A stretch of DNA of 64,000 bases from Lentzea nigeriaca (GTDB taxonomy: Bacteria > Actinomycetota > Actinomycetes > Mycobacteriales > Pseudonocardiaceae): assembly GCF_016907955.1 (NCBI RefSeq), contig NZ_JAFBCX010000002.1, positions 891,220 through 955,219 of the forward strand. The letters run 5' to 3'. The notes under the pieces are model-generated. The model did no database searches. It saw only the letters and a list, made by a program, of their open reading frames with translations, and had not been told where the DNA came from. The position numbers and the translations under genes were made by a program. Positions 29,227 to 37,150 of the stretch are shown in pieces. Position 1 is the first letter of the stretch. Each line of letters begins with the position of its first letter.

Positions 29227-30152
29227 TCACCGTCATCGTCCTCAGCGAGCGGCTCGACGCCGTGCTGCCGGCTGCCGCCCTGCCCGCGTTGCGGTCCGCC
29301 AAGGCCGTCTACGCGGGCGAGGGCGTGCCGTTGGAGTTCTGGTCGTCCCTCGGTGTCGACGGGCCCGCGCCCGCCGAGGTCCCCGACGGCGCAGTGGTGA
29401 TCACGACCGAGCCGGCAGAACTGTCTCTGCGCCCGGACGCCCACGTGATCACGACGCCGGAGCCGATGGGAGCCGCGCTGCTCGACGCGGCCGCCGTCAT
29501 GCACCGGCTGCGTTCTCCCGGCGGCTGTCCGTGGGACGCCGAGCAGGACCACCTGTCGTTGCGCCAGTACCTGCTCGAGGAGACCTTCGAGCTGCTGGAG
29601 GCCATCGAGGACGGCGACCGCGCGGCGATGCGCGAGGAGCTCGGCGATGTGCTGCTCCAGGTGCTGTTCCATTCGCGGGTCGCGGCCGAGGACCCAGGTG
29701 ACCCGTTCGACATCGACGCGGTCGCGTCCGACCTGGTGGCGAAGCTCGTCGGCCGGCACCCGCACGTCTTCGAGGGCCACGATCCGGCCGTGCACGACGC
29801 GACCTCGCAGGAGCACCGGTGGGAGGAGCTGAAGCAGGTCGAGAAGCGGCGTGAGTCCAGTGTGGACGGTGTCGCGCTCGGTCAGCCCGCGGTCGCGCTG
29901 GCCGCGAAACTGGTGCAGCGCACCAAACGCGCGGGCTTCCCCGTCGACCTGCTGCCGGAGGGCGACGACACGGGCACGGCGTTGTTCGCCGTGACCGCGC
30001 TGGCGAAGCTCGCGGGTGAGGATCCGGAGACGGAGCTTCGCCAGGTGTGCCGCCGTTTCGCCGCGAACGTCCGCGAGGCGGAGGCCAAGGCACGGGCCGA
30101 AGGTCTGGATTCGCTCACGGCAGAGGACTGGCGGCGATTTTGGCCAGCCTGA
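29223..30152 (+). CDS. mazG: Nucleoside triphosphate pyrophosphohydrolase MazG
   Basis: 309 residues from TTG 29223, which overlaps the previous stop as TTGA. After an N-terminal ~95-residue extension (seen in mycobacterial MazG too) comes the MazG domain: RLRSPGGCPWDAEQDHLSL, LLEETFELLEAIEDGD and EELGDVLLQVLFHS give the EExxE and ExxD metal-binding residues. Hydrolyses NTPs, including damaged ones. The C-terminus also resembles the second MazG half. Confidence 0.93.
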   Translation: MITVIVLSERLDAVLPAAALPALRSAKAVYAGEGVPLEFWSSLGVDGPAPAEVPDGAVVITTEPAELSLRPDAHVITTPEPMGAALLDAAAVMHRLRSPGGCPWDAEQDHLSLRQYLLEETFELLEAIEDGDRAAMREELGDVLLQVLFHSRVAAEDPGDPFDIDAVASDLVAKLVGRHPHVFEGHDPAVHDATSQEHRWEELKQVEKRRESSVDGVALGQPAVALAAKLVQRTKRAGFPVDLLPEGDDTGTALFAVTALAKLAGEDPETELRQVCRRFAANVREAEAKARAEGLDSLTAEDWRRFWPA

Positions 30153-30181
30153 AACGGTGAACGTGGGCTAACGTCGATCTC

Positions 30182-33100
30182 GTGACTTACCTGCGGTACC
30201 CGCACCTGCGCGGTGACTTGGTGACGTTCGTGGCCGAGGACGACGTGTGGCTCGCGCCCGTCGACGGAGGAAGGGCCTGGCGGGCGTCCGCCGATCAGGT
30301 GCCCGCCCGTACACCCCGGTTTTCCCCCGACGGCACACAGTTGGCCTGGGCCAGCTGGATCGACGGCGCACCGGAGGTCCGGGTGGCGCCTGTGGACGGT
30401 GGACCCGCACGCCGGTTGACGCACTGGGGCGTGGCCCGTACGGCCGTGTCCGGCTGGCTGCCGGACGGGCGGGTGCTCGCCGTGTCGACCACCGGCCAGA
30501 TGTCGCGCCACCGCAAGCAGGCGCTCGCGGTTCCGCTGGACGGCGGACCGCCGGAGCTGCTGCCGTACGGGTGGGTCAACGACGTCTCGTTCGGCCCGGA
30601 CGGCCAGGTCGTCACGTCGTCCAGCTACATGCAGGAACCGGCGTGGTGGAAGCGGTACCGCGGTGGCACCGCCGGCAAGCTGTGGGTGGACCTCGAGGGC
30701 ACCGGTGAGTTCTCCCGGATCCTCGGCGACCTGAAGTCGTCGCTGACGAACCCGATGTGGGTCGACGGGCGGATCGCGTTCCTGTCCGACCACGACGGTG
30801 TCGGCAGCGTGTACTCCGTGCTGCCGGACGGCACCGACCTGCGCCGCCACTCGGCCGGGGAGTTCTACGCGCGCAACGCTTCCACCGACGGCTCGCGGGT
30901 GATCTTCCACCAGGCAGGCGAGCTGTGGCTGCTCGAAGGCCTGTCGGACCTGCGCAAGCTCGACATCAAGCTGGGCGGCCCGCGCACCGGCCTGCAACGG
31001 CACCACGTCAAGGCTTCCGGCAACGTCGAGTCGTTCAGCGTCGACCACACCGGCCGCGCCTCGGCCGTCGAGGTGCGCGGTTCCGTGCACTGGGTGACGC
31101 ATCGCGACGGTCCAGTGCGCGCGCTGTCCGACCGCTCGGACGTTCGCGCGCGACTGCCGAAGGTGCTCGGCGAGACCAACCACGTGGTGTGGGTGACCGA
31201 CGTCGAGGGCGAGGAAGCCCTCGAGATCGCGCCCGTCGGCGGCGTCGAGCCGGGCAACACGGCTCGCCGGATCGCCTCCGGGCAGCTCGGCCGCGTCATG
31301 TCGCTGGCCGCCGCGCCGGACGGCTCGCGCGTTGCCGTGGCGACGCACGACGGCCGGTTGTTGTTGGTGGACATCGCTTCCGGTGAGGTGCGCGAGGTCG
31401 TCTCCGGTGCCAACGCGCACGTCACGCACCTCGCGTTCTCGCCGGACTCGTCGTGGCTCGCGTGGTCGCATCCAGGGCCGACCCCGTTGCGGCACATCAG
31501 GATGGCGAACGCCTCGGATCTGTCCGTTGTGGACGTGACGCCGCTGCGGTTCTCCGACTTCGCGCCGTCGTTCACCGAGGACGGCAAGTACCTGGCGTTC
31601 CTGTCGGTCCGCACGTTCGACCCGGTGTACGACGCGCACGTGTTCGACCTGTCGTTCCCCACGGGCTGCCGGCCGCACCTCGTGCCGTTGGCCGCCACCA
31701 CGCCGTCGCCGTTCCACCCGATGCATGGCGGGCGTCCGGTCGGCGACGAGGACAAGGACTCCGACGACGAGGACGAGAAGCCGTCGACCACGAAGGTCGA
31801 CCTCGAAGGCCTCGCCGACCGCGTGGTGCCGGTGCCCGTCGCGGCCGCCGACTACGTCTCGCTGAAGGCCGCCCGCGGCGGGTTGCTGTGGCTGCGTCGG
31901 CCGTTGCTCGGGGTGCTCGGCGACAACCTGGCCTCGCCGGAAGCGCGGCCGCCGCGCACGGTGCTGGAGCGGTTCGACTTCACGAAGCAGAAGGCGGAGT
32001 GCCTGGCGGACAGCGCGGAAGCGTTTGCGGTGTCCGGCGACGGCAAGCGGATGGTCATCGAGGACCGCGGCGACCTGCGGGTCGTGCCGTCCGACAGCAA
32101 GGTCGACGAGGACTCGCCCGACTACGTCGACATCGACCTGGCGCGCGTGCGGGTCGTGATCGACCCGGCCGCCGAGTGGGCGCAGATGTACGCCGAGAAC
32201 GGCAGGCTCATGCGCGACCACTTCTGGCGCACCGACATGGGCGGCGTCGACTGGCAGGGCGAGCTCGACCGCTACCGGCCGCTGGTGGCCCAGGTGGGCA
32301 GCCACGACGACCTGGTCGACCTGCTGTGGGAGGTGCAGGGAGAGCTCGGCACCTCGCACGCCTACGTCTGGGGCGAGTCGCCGCGCGTGCCCGCGTCCCG
32401 CCGCCAGGGCCTGCTCGGGGCCGACCTCGCTCTGGTCGACGGTTCCTGGACCGTCGCGCGCGTGATCCCCGGCGAGACGTCCGACCCGCACGCCCGTTCA
32501 CCGCTGGCCGCGCCTGGCGTGGCCGTGCGCGCGGGTGACGCCATCGTGGCCGTGGACGGCCGTCCGGTCGGTATCGCCGGGCCCGGCGCGTTGTTGGTGG
32601 GGACCGCCGGTAAGCCCGTGGAGCTGACCGTGCGCCCTGCTGGTGGTGGCGAGCTGCGTCGGGTCGTGGTCGTGCCGTTGGCCGATGAGGAGCCACTGCG
32701 CTATCACGACTGGGTGGCGAACCGCCGTGCGTTCACACACGCGCTGTCCGGCGGCCGCGTGGGCTACCTGCACGTGCCGGACATGATGGGCGCCGGCTGG
32801 GCTCAGCTGCACCGCGACCTGCGCGTGGAGCTTGCGCGCGAGGCCCTCGTGCTGGACGTCCGCGAGAACGGCGGTGGCCACACCTCGCAGCTGGTGATCG
32901 AGAAGCTGGGCCGCAAGGTCATCGGCTGGTCGGTCGCGCGCGGCTACACGGCGTCCGAGCCATACCCGCAGGACGCGCCGCGCGGCCCGGTCGTGGCGGT
33001 GGCCGACGAGTACGCGGGTTCCGACGGCGACATCGTCAACGTGGCCATCAAGGAGCTCGGCATCGGACCGGTCGTCGGCGTCCGGACGTGGGGCGGCGTC

Positions 33101-33352
33101 ATCGGCATCGACATGCTCTACACGCTCGTCGACGGCACCATGGTCACCCAACCGAGGTATGCATCGTGGTTCAAGGGTCACGGATGGGCCGTGGAGAACT
33201 ACGGCGTCGACCCGGACATCGAGGTGGTCATGACGCCGTCCGACCGCGTTTCCGGGCGCGACCCGCAGCTGGAGAAGGCCGTTTCGCTGGCCCTGGAAAG
33301 CCTCTCGTCTTCGCCAGCTGCTCACGCTCCGGAGTTGCCGCCGCTGGCTTGA
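30182..33352 (+). CDS. Tricorn-type protease homologue (S41)
   Basis: 1056 residues, no signal peptide, so cytoplasmic. N-terminal beta-propeller repeats (RFSPDGTQLAWAS, AFSPDSSWLAWSHPGP), an acidic linker around residue 525 (DEDKDSDDEDEKP), the C1 helical domain, a PDZ-like domain near 770-830, and the C-terminal S41 protease domain. Catalytic residues expected for tricorn are visible: His in GTSHAYVWGE (about 725), Ser in EYAGSDGDIVN (about 945), and the acidic YGVDPDIEV near the end. It would degrade peptides made by the proteasome. Starts GTG 30182, 29 bases after mazG; unrelated in function to mazG. Confidence 0.92.
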   Translation: MTYLRYPHLRGDLVTFVAEDDVWLAPVDGGRAWRASADQVPARTPRFSPDGTQLAWASWIDGAPEVRVAPVDGGPARRLTHWGVARTAVSGWLPDGRVLAVSTTGQMSRHRKQALAVPLDGGPPELLPYGWVNDVSFGPDGQVVTSSSYMQEPAWWKRYRGGTAGKLWVDLEGTGEFSRILGDLKSSLTNPMWVDGRIAFLSDHDGVGSVYSVLPDGTDLRRHSAGEFYARNASTDGSRVIFHQAGELWLLEGLSDLRKLDIKLGGPRTGLQRHHVKASGNVESFSVDHTGRASAVEVRGSVHWVTHRDGPVRALSDRSDVRARLPKVLGETNHVVWVTDVEGEEALEIAPVGGVEPGNTARRIASGQLGRVMSLAAAPDGSRVAVATHDGRLLLVDIASGEVREVVSGANAHVTHLAFSPDSSWLAWSHPGPTPLRHIRMANASDLSVVDVTPLRFSDFAPSFTEDGKYLAFLSVRTFDPVYDAHVFDLSFPTGCRPHLVPLAATTPSPFHPMHGGRPVGDEDKDSDDEDEKPSTTKVDLEGLADRVVPVPVAAADYVSLKAARGGLLWLRRPLLGVLGDNLASPEARPPRTVLERFDFTKQKAECLADSAEAFAVSGDGKRMVIEDRGDLRVVPSDSKVDEDSPDYVDIDLARVRVVIDPAAEWAQMYAENGRLMRDHFWRTDMGGVDWQGELDRYRPLVAQVGSHDDLVDLLWEVQGELGTSHAYVWGESPRVPASRRQGLLGADLALVDGSWTVARVIPGETSDPHARSPLAAPGVAVRAGDAIVAVDGRPVGIAGPGALLVGTAGKPVELTVRPAGGGELRRVVVVPLADEEPLRYHDWVANRRAFTHALSGGRVGYLHVPDMMGAGWAQLHRDLRVELAREALVLDVRENGGGHTSQLVIEKLGRKVIGWSVARGYTASEPYPQDAPRGPVVAVADEYAGSDGDIVNVAIKELGIGPVVGVRTWGGVIGIDMLYTLVDGTMVTQPRYASWFKGHGWAVENYGVDPDIEVVMTPSDRVSGRDPQLEKAVSLALESLSSSPAAHAPELPPLA

Positions 33353-33386
33353 ACACCCCATCGTGTGACTAAAGAACTGTGACGGA

Positions 33387-33420
33387 CTGTTCCATGTGGA
33401 CGATCAACCACGTGGAACAG
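33387..33420 (+). terminator. Hairpin after the tricorn gene
   Basis: CTGTTCCATGTGG (33387-33399) and CCACGTGGAACAG (33408-33420) make a 13-bp stem with one G-U pair and an 8-nt loop, 34 bases after the tricorn stop and 13 bases before the next ribosome binding site. It may end the mfd-to-tricorn transcript. Confidence 0.7.
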
Positions 33421-33445
33421 TTGTCACCGTTCGGGGGTGCCCCAG

Positions 33446-34156
33446 ATGAGTCACCGTCAAGAGCCGCGCAGCGGTCGCGGATGCATCGGAGCCGTGGTCG
33501 TCGTGCCGTTCCTGGCACTCGGCGGCATGTTCGCGTTGATCGCGCTGACCGGGTCGCCGGACGAGGCGCCGCTCGCCGTGCCGCCGCCGTCCCGGCCCAC
33601 GTCGCAGTGGTGGACAGAGCCGTTCGAGACTGCGACCTCGTTGTCCACCGTCACCGAGACCGTGGTGGTGGAGGGGGCTGCTCGGGAGGCTCGGGCTGCT
33701 CGGCCGGCCACGCTGACTCGGGTTGCGGTGTCCACTGTCACCGAGACCGTTCGGGCTGGTGGTGCGAAGCGTGCTGTTGATGCTCGGAATGAGGTGCCCG
33801 CGGATCCTGGTGGTGGCGGGTCCACTTCGGACACTTCCGCGCCGCCGGTGGTTACCACGTCGACTTCGGTGGCCGAGCCTCCTGCGCCGCCTGTTGCCAC
33901 GGCTACTGGGAGTTCTTCGCCTGCTAGTTCTTCTGGGCAGGCTCCGCCCAGCTCCACGCCTCGGTCTGAGGACCCTCTGCCGCCTGTTGTTACGCCGCCT
34001 GTTCAGCCTCCCTGTGAGAAGGGGGAGTCTGGGCCGCATGGGCGGTCTGAGGGGTCTCAGCGGGCTGGTGATCGGGTCGTTGTGGTGAGTCTGGAGTTGC
34101 CGGCTTCCCCTGCTGAGGTCTTGTCCACGTCCTCCGCGCCTTCGGCAGGGGCTTGA
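33446..34156 (+). CDS. Membrane-anchored Pro/Thr/Ser-rich protein, function unknown
   Basis: 236 residues from ATG 33446, chosen because the G run at 33433-33437 is eight bases upstream; GTG 33437 is an alternative. One membrane span near residues 14-36 (CIGAVVVVPFLALGGMFALI) precedes an external, low-complexity region. The stretch STVTETVVVEGAAREARAA recurs as STVTETVRAGGAKRAVDAR, an internal duplication. The rest is rich in Pro, Ser and Thr and probably unfolded. I do not recognise a family. Confidence 0.6.
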   Translation: MSHRQEPRSGRGCIGAVVVVPFLALGGMFALIALTGSPDEAPLAVPPPSRPTSQWWTEPFETATSLSTVTETVVVEGAAREARAARPATLTRVAVSTVTETVRAGGAKRAVDARNEVPADPGGGGSTSDTSAPPVVTTSTSVAEPPAPPVATATGSSSPASSSGQAPPSSTPRSEDPLPPVVTPPVQPPCEKGESGPHGRSEGSQRAGDRVVVVSLELPASPAEVLSTSSAPSAGA

Positions 34157-34160
34157 TGGC

Positions 34161-34247
34161 GTGTGCAAGTACTACCAACGCATGATCGAGACGTCGCTAA
34201 CTACCGCCAACATGTGCAAGGGGCTGGGGGTGGCGGCTACTGGGTGA
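34161..34247 (+). CDS. Possible 28-residue small ORF carrying repeat R1
   Basis: GTG 34161 opens a 28-residue frame, MCKYYQRMIETSLTTANMCK then GLGVAATG. Its first 16 codons are the DNA repeat R1 (34164-34211), which is about 75-77% identical to R2 (41656-41703) and R3 (41766-41813, minus strand). The encoded pattern CKY[YH]Q...I...L[TS]..N is kept in all three. There is no good ribosome binding site, and the end overlaps the convergent transglycosylase gene. Whether it is translated or only a DNA repeat is open. Confidence 0.3.
   Translation: MCKYYQRMIETSLTTANMCKGLGVAATG
34164..34211 (+). repeat. Dispersed 48-nt repeat R1
   Basis: Starts TGCAAGTACTACCAACGC. R1, R2 and R3 share TGCAAGTAC, then ACCAAC, GATC and a terminal CCAAC. 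R1 is alone here; R2 and R3 are the inner arms of the inverted-repeat element at 41581-41903. Confidence 0.65.
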
Positions 34248-35061
34248 CGCTTGCCCGTGCGTAGGCGTCGGCGCCGCTGAACACGCTTTGGCCGTACTCC
34301 ACGGAGTTGTTGTAGGCCATCACCGCTGCCCACCAGCCCTGGCCCGTGCCCAGGTCCCGGGAGCCGCCTGCGCAGAGGTAGCGCGCGGCGGTGAGGGCCG
34401 CGTCGTCGATGTTCTGCGGGTCTGGGGGGAGGCCGTCGGCTGCTGCGCGCTTCGCCCAGCGGTTCCAGGTGCCTGGGATGAACTGCATCGGGCCCACGGC
34501 TCGGTCCCAGGACGTGTCGCCGTCCAGGCGGCCGCCGTCGGTGTCGCGGACGGCTCGGACTCCTGGGGAGCCGTCGAGGGGGACGCCGATGATCGGGCGG
34601 GTCGGGAGGCCGTTTTCCTGGAGGCGGGAGCCGTTGATGCTGCCGTGGCGGGATTCGACTCGGCCGATGCCGGCCAGGGTCGACCACGAGATGCGGCAGG
34701 CGGGGGCCTCGCGTTGCATGGCCAGGTCGGCGGCGGCGTAGGCCTGTAGGGCGCGGACCGGGATGTCGGTTTTCGACGCCACGCGGGTTGCCCACTCGGT
34801 CAGCGGGTTGGCGGCTGTGTTGTCCGTGTTGCCCGGGGTCGAGGCGGTGCCGGGGGCGGCGGCGCCTGGTTCCACCTCCTGGATCGGGACCAGGAACGGG
34901 GGTGGGCCCAGTGGGGCCGCGTCGCGGCGGTTCAGGGCGCCCAGGCCCCACGCGGCTGCGGCCACTACGACGATCAGCAGCAGCACCAGGACCAAGCGGC
35001 CGAAGATGTTGCCGTAGTTGGGGCGGCGGGCTGGGGCCTTCGTCGGCGGTGGCGGGACCAC
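34237..35061 (-). CDS. Membrane-anchored lytic transglycosylase (SLT_2 type)
   Basis: 274 residues from GTG 35061. A membrane span near residues 20-43 (FGRLVLVLLLIVVVAAAAWG) and a Pro-rich linker precede an MltB-like lytic transglycosylase domain: WSTLAGIGRVESRHG with the catalytic Glu, DRAVGPMQFIPGTWNRWA, DDAALTAARYLCAGG and AVMAYNNSVEYGQSV. It cleaves peptidoglycan glycan strands. It is a paralogue of the protein at 49587-50903. In mycobacteria the LpqU transglycosylase gene lies between mazG and eno, so this may be its counterpart, here inverted and moved away from eno. Confidence 0.9.
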   Translation of the reverse strand: MVPPPPTKAPARRPNYGNIFGRLVLVLLLIVVVAAAAWGLGALNRRDAAPLGPPPFLVPIQEVEPGAAAPGTASTPGNTDNTAANPLTEWATRVASKTDIPVRALQAYAAADLAMQREAPACRISWSTLAGIGRVESRHGSINGSRLQENGLPTRPIIGVPLDGSPGVRAVRDTDGGRLDGDTSWDRAVGPMQFIPGTWNRWAKRAAADGLPPDPQNIDDAALTAARYLCAGGSRDLGTGQGWWAAVMAYNNSVEYGQSVFSGADAYARASVTQ

Positions 35062-35140
35062 GGAACCCAGGCTACGTGCTTCGCGGAGGCGGCGAACGGG
35101 TGAACAAGTGATGAAACCGGCACCGATGGCGGCTGGACAT

Positions 35141-35175
35141 TCAGGTGAGGCTTACCTTAAATAAGGCCGACCTAA
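35141..35175 (+). promoter_or_regulatory. Twin DtxR/IdeR iron boxes before efeU
   Basis: Two overlapping 19-mers resemble the DtxR/IdeR consensus (TTAGGTTAGGCTAACCTAA): 35141-35159, TCAGGTGAGGCTTACCTTA, matches 15 of 19 by my count; 35157-35175, TTAAATAAGGCCGACCTAA, matches 14 of 19. They lie 18-52 bases before the efeU start. Paired boxes are known to bind two regulator dimers, so the operon should be repressed by iron. Confidence 0.7.
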
Positions 35176-35192
35176 TTCACGGAGGCGTGGGG

Positions 35193-36017
35193 ATGTTGTT
35201 CAGCAATGGCTTGATCGGGCTGCGGGAAGGCCTCGAGGCCGCGCTCGTGGTGAGCATCCTGATCGCATTCCTCGTGAAAACGGACAGAAGGTACGCGCTC
35301 AAGTGGGTTTGGGTCGGCGTTGCGACCGCCGTGGCACTCTCCGTAGCGGCTGGGGCGATCATCACCTTCAGTGCTGCCGGGATGTCGTTCGAGCAGCAGG
35401 AAGCGTTCGGCGGGACCATGTCGATCATCGCCGTCGCGTTCGTCACCGGAATGATCTTCTGGATGCGCAAGGCGGCCAAGACGATCGCGGCCGACCTGCG
35501 CGGGAAAATGGACGAGGCGCTCAAGATCGGGCCGCTCGCGATCATCGTTGTGTCCCTTTTGTCCGTTGGGCGGGAGGGGCTCGAGACCGCCGTCTTCTTC
35601 TATTCCAGCGTGCAGGCTGCCGGTGGGGGGACCACGGAGCCGCTGCTCGGGTTCCTGGCCGGGATCGCGGTGGCCGTGGTGATCGCGGCGCTGCTGTACC
35701 AGGGGGCGATCCGGTTCGACCTCGGGAAGTTCTTCACGGTCACGGGTGCGCTGCTCGTGTTCGTGGCGGCCGGGGTGCTCAGCTACGGCATTCACGACCT
35801 GCAGGAGGCCGCCATCCTGCCGGGGCTCGACACGCTCGCGTTCGACATCAGCGACACCGTGCCGGAGGACTCCTGGTACGGCGCGCTGCTCAAGGGGTTC
35901 TTCAACTACTCGCAGCGCACGTCGGTGCTGCAGGCCATCGCGTGGGTCGCCTACGTGGGGGTTGTCCTGTCCGTGTTCCTCGTCCGGCCGCGCCGCCGCG
36001 CCGCCGTTCCCAACTGA
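35193..36017 (+). CDS. efeU: Ferrous/ferric iron permease EfeU
   Basis: 274-residue multi-pass membrane protein of the Ftr1/EfeU family. The two REGLE iron motifs are present: LREGLEAAL near the N-terminus and VGREGLETAV in the middle. About seven hydrophobic segments. ATG 35193 has GGAGG at 35181-35185, seven bases upstream. First gene of efeUOB, which imports iron under limitation; the iron boxes immediately upstream fit. Confidence 0.94.
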   Translation: MLFSNGLIGLREGLEAALVVSILIAFLVKTDRRYALKWVWVGVATAVALSVAAGAIITFSAAGMSFEQQEAFGGTMSIIAVAFVTGMIFWMRKAAKTIAADLRGKMDEALKIGPLAIIVVSLLSVGREGLETAVFFYSSVQAAGGGTTEPLLGFLAGIAVAVVIAALLYQGAIRFDLGKFFTVTGALLVFVAAGVLSYGIHDLQEAAILPGLDTLAFDISDTVPEDSWYGALLKGFFNYSQRTSVLQAIAWVAYVGVVLSVFLVRPRRRAAVPN

Positions 36018-36031
36018 TCAATGGAGTAGTG

Positions 36032-37150
36032 ACCGTGCGCAAGGCAGTAGTGATTCTCGGCTCGCTCGCGGTGCTGGCGGCGTGTAGCGGCAACACCACG
36101 AACACTGCGAGTGGTGCCATCCCGGTAGAGGCGAGCGACGACGCGTGCAAGGTCGCCAAGACCGAGGCGAGCACCGGCACCGTCACGTTCGAGGTGGCCA
36201 ACAAGGGCACCAAGGTGACCGAGTTCTACCTCTACGCGGAGGGGGACCGGATCCTCGGCGAGGTCGAGAACATCGGGCCTGGGCTCAGCCGCAAGCTGAT
36301 CGTCGAGGTGACGGAGGCCGGCAAGTTCCAGACCGCCTGCAAGCCCGGCATGAAGGGTGACGGCATCCGCGGCGACTTCACGGTCAAGGGCGACAGCAAG
36401 AAGTCGACCGAGGGCGACGCCTTGCTGGCCGAGGCGACCAAGAGCTACCAGCGCTACGTCAACTCGCAGGCCGACCAGCTGCTGGTGAAGACCGAGGAGT
36501 TCGTCAACGCCGTCAAGGCCAAGAAGGTCGACGACGCCAAGGCGCTCTTCCCCGTGTCGCGGATCTACTGGGAGCGCATCGAGCCTGTCGCGGAGAGCTT
36601 CGGCGACCTCGACCCCAAGATCGACGGCCGTGAGGACGTCATCGCGGAGGGCATGGCGTTCACCGGTTACCACCGCCTCGAGAAGGACCTGTGGGAGTCC
36701 GGGCTGCAGGCCGACTCCGAGAAGATCGCGGACCAGCTCCTCGTCGACGTCAAGGAGATCGTCGCCAAGGCGAAGGCGGTCGAGCTGACGCCGGTGCAGC
36801 TGGCCAACGGCGCCAAGGAGCTGCTCGACGAGGTCGCCACCGGCAAGATCACCGGTGAGGAGGACCGCTACTCGCACACCGACCTGTGGGACTTCCGGGC
36901 CAATGTGGACGGTTCGCAGGCCGCGATCGCCGCGCTCCGGCCGGTGGTGGAGCAGAAGGACAAGGCTCTCGCGTCCACTTTGGACGTGAAGTTCAAGGCG
37001 CTCGACGAGGCGCTCGAGAAGCACCGCAAGGGCGACGGCTTCAAGCTCTACACCGAGCTGTCGAAGGACGAGGTCAAGGCGCTGGCAGAGGCCGTCGACG
37101 CGCTCGGCGAGCCGGTCAGCAAGGTCGCGGAAGTGGTGTCGGCCAAGTGA
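36032..37150 (+). CDS. efeO: Iron uptake lipoprotein EfeO
   Basis: 372 residues from GTG 36032, which has GGAG eight bases upstream (GTG 36026 would be too close to it). Lipobox LAAC, Cys17. N-terminal cupredoxin-like domain (CKVAKTEASTGTVTFEVANK) and C-terminal peptidase-M75 domain with the HxxE metal motif in GYHRLEKDLW. EfeO binds extracellular iron, and works with EfeB and EfeU. Stop overlaps the efeB start by four bases (GTGA). Confidence 0.94.
   Translation, partial: TVRKAVVILGSLAVLAACSGNTTNTASGAIPVEASDDACKVAKTEASTGTVTFEVANKGTKVTEFYLYAEGDRILGEVENIGPGLSRKLIVEVTEAGKFQTACKPGMKGDGIRGDFTVKGDSKKSTEGDALLAEATKSYQRYVNSQADQLLVKTEEFVNAVKAKKVDDAKALFPVSRIYWERIEPVAESFGDLDPKIDGREDVIAEGMAFTGYHRLEKDLWESGLQADSEKIADQLLVDVKEIVAKAKAVELTPVQLANGAKELLDEVATGKITGEEDRYSHTDLWDFRANVDGSQAAIAALRPVVEQKDKALASTLDVKFKALDEALEKHRKGDGFKLYTELSKDEVKALAEAVDALGEPVSKVAEVVSAK

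Noticed and set aside
29882..32491. Minus-strand open frame of 869 codons
   Set aside because: It is the antisense of mazG and the tricorn gene, with an Arg/His/Val-rich translation and no family motif; typical of high-G+C shadow frames.
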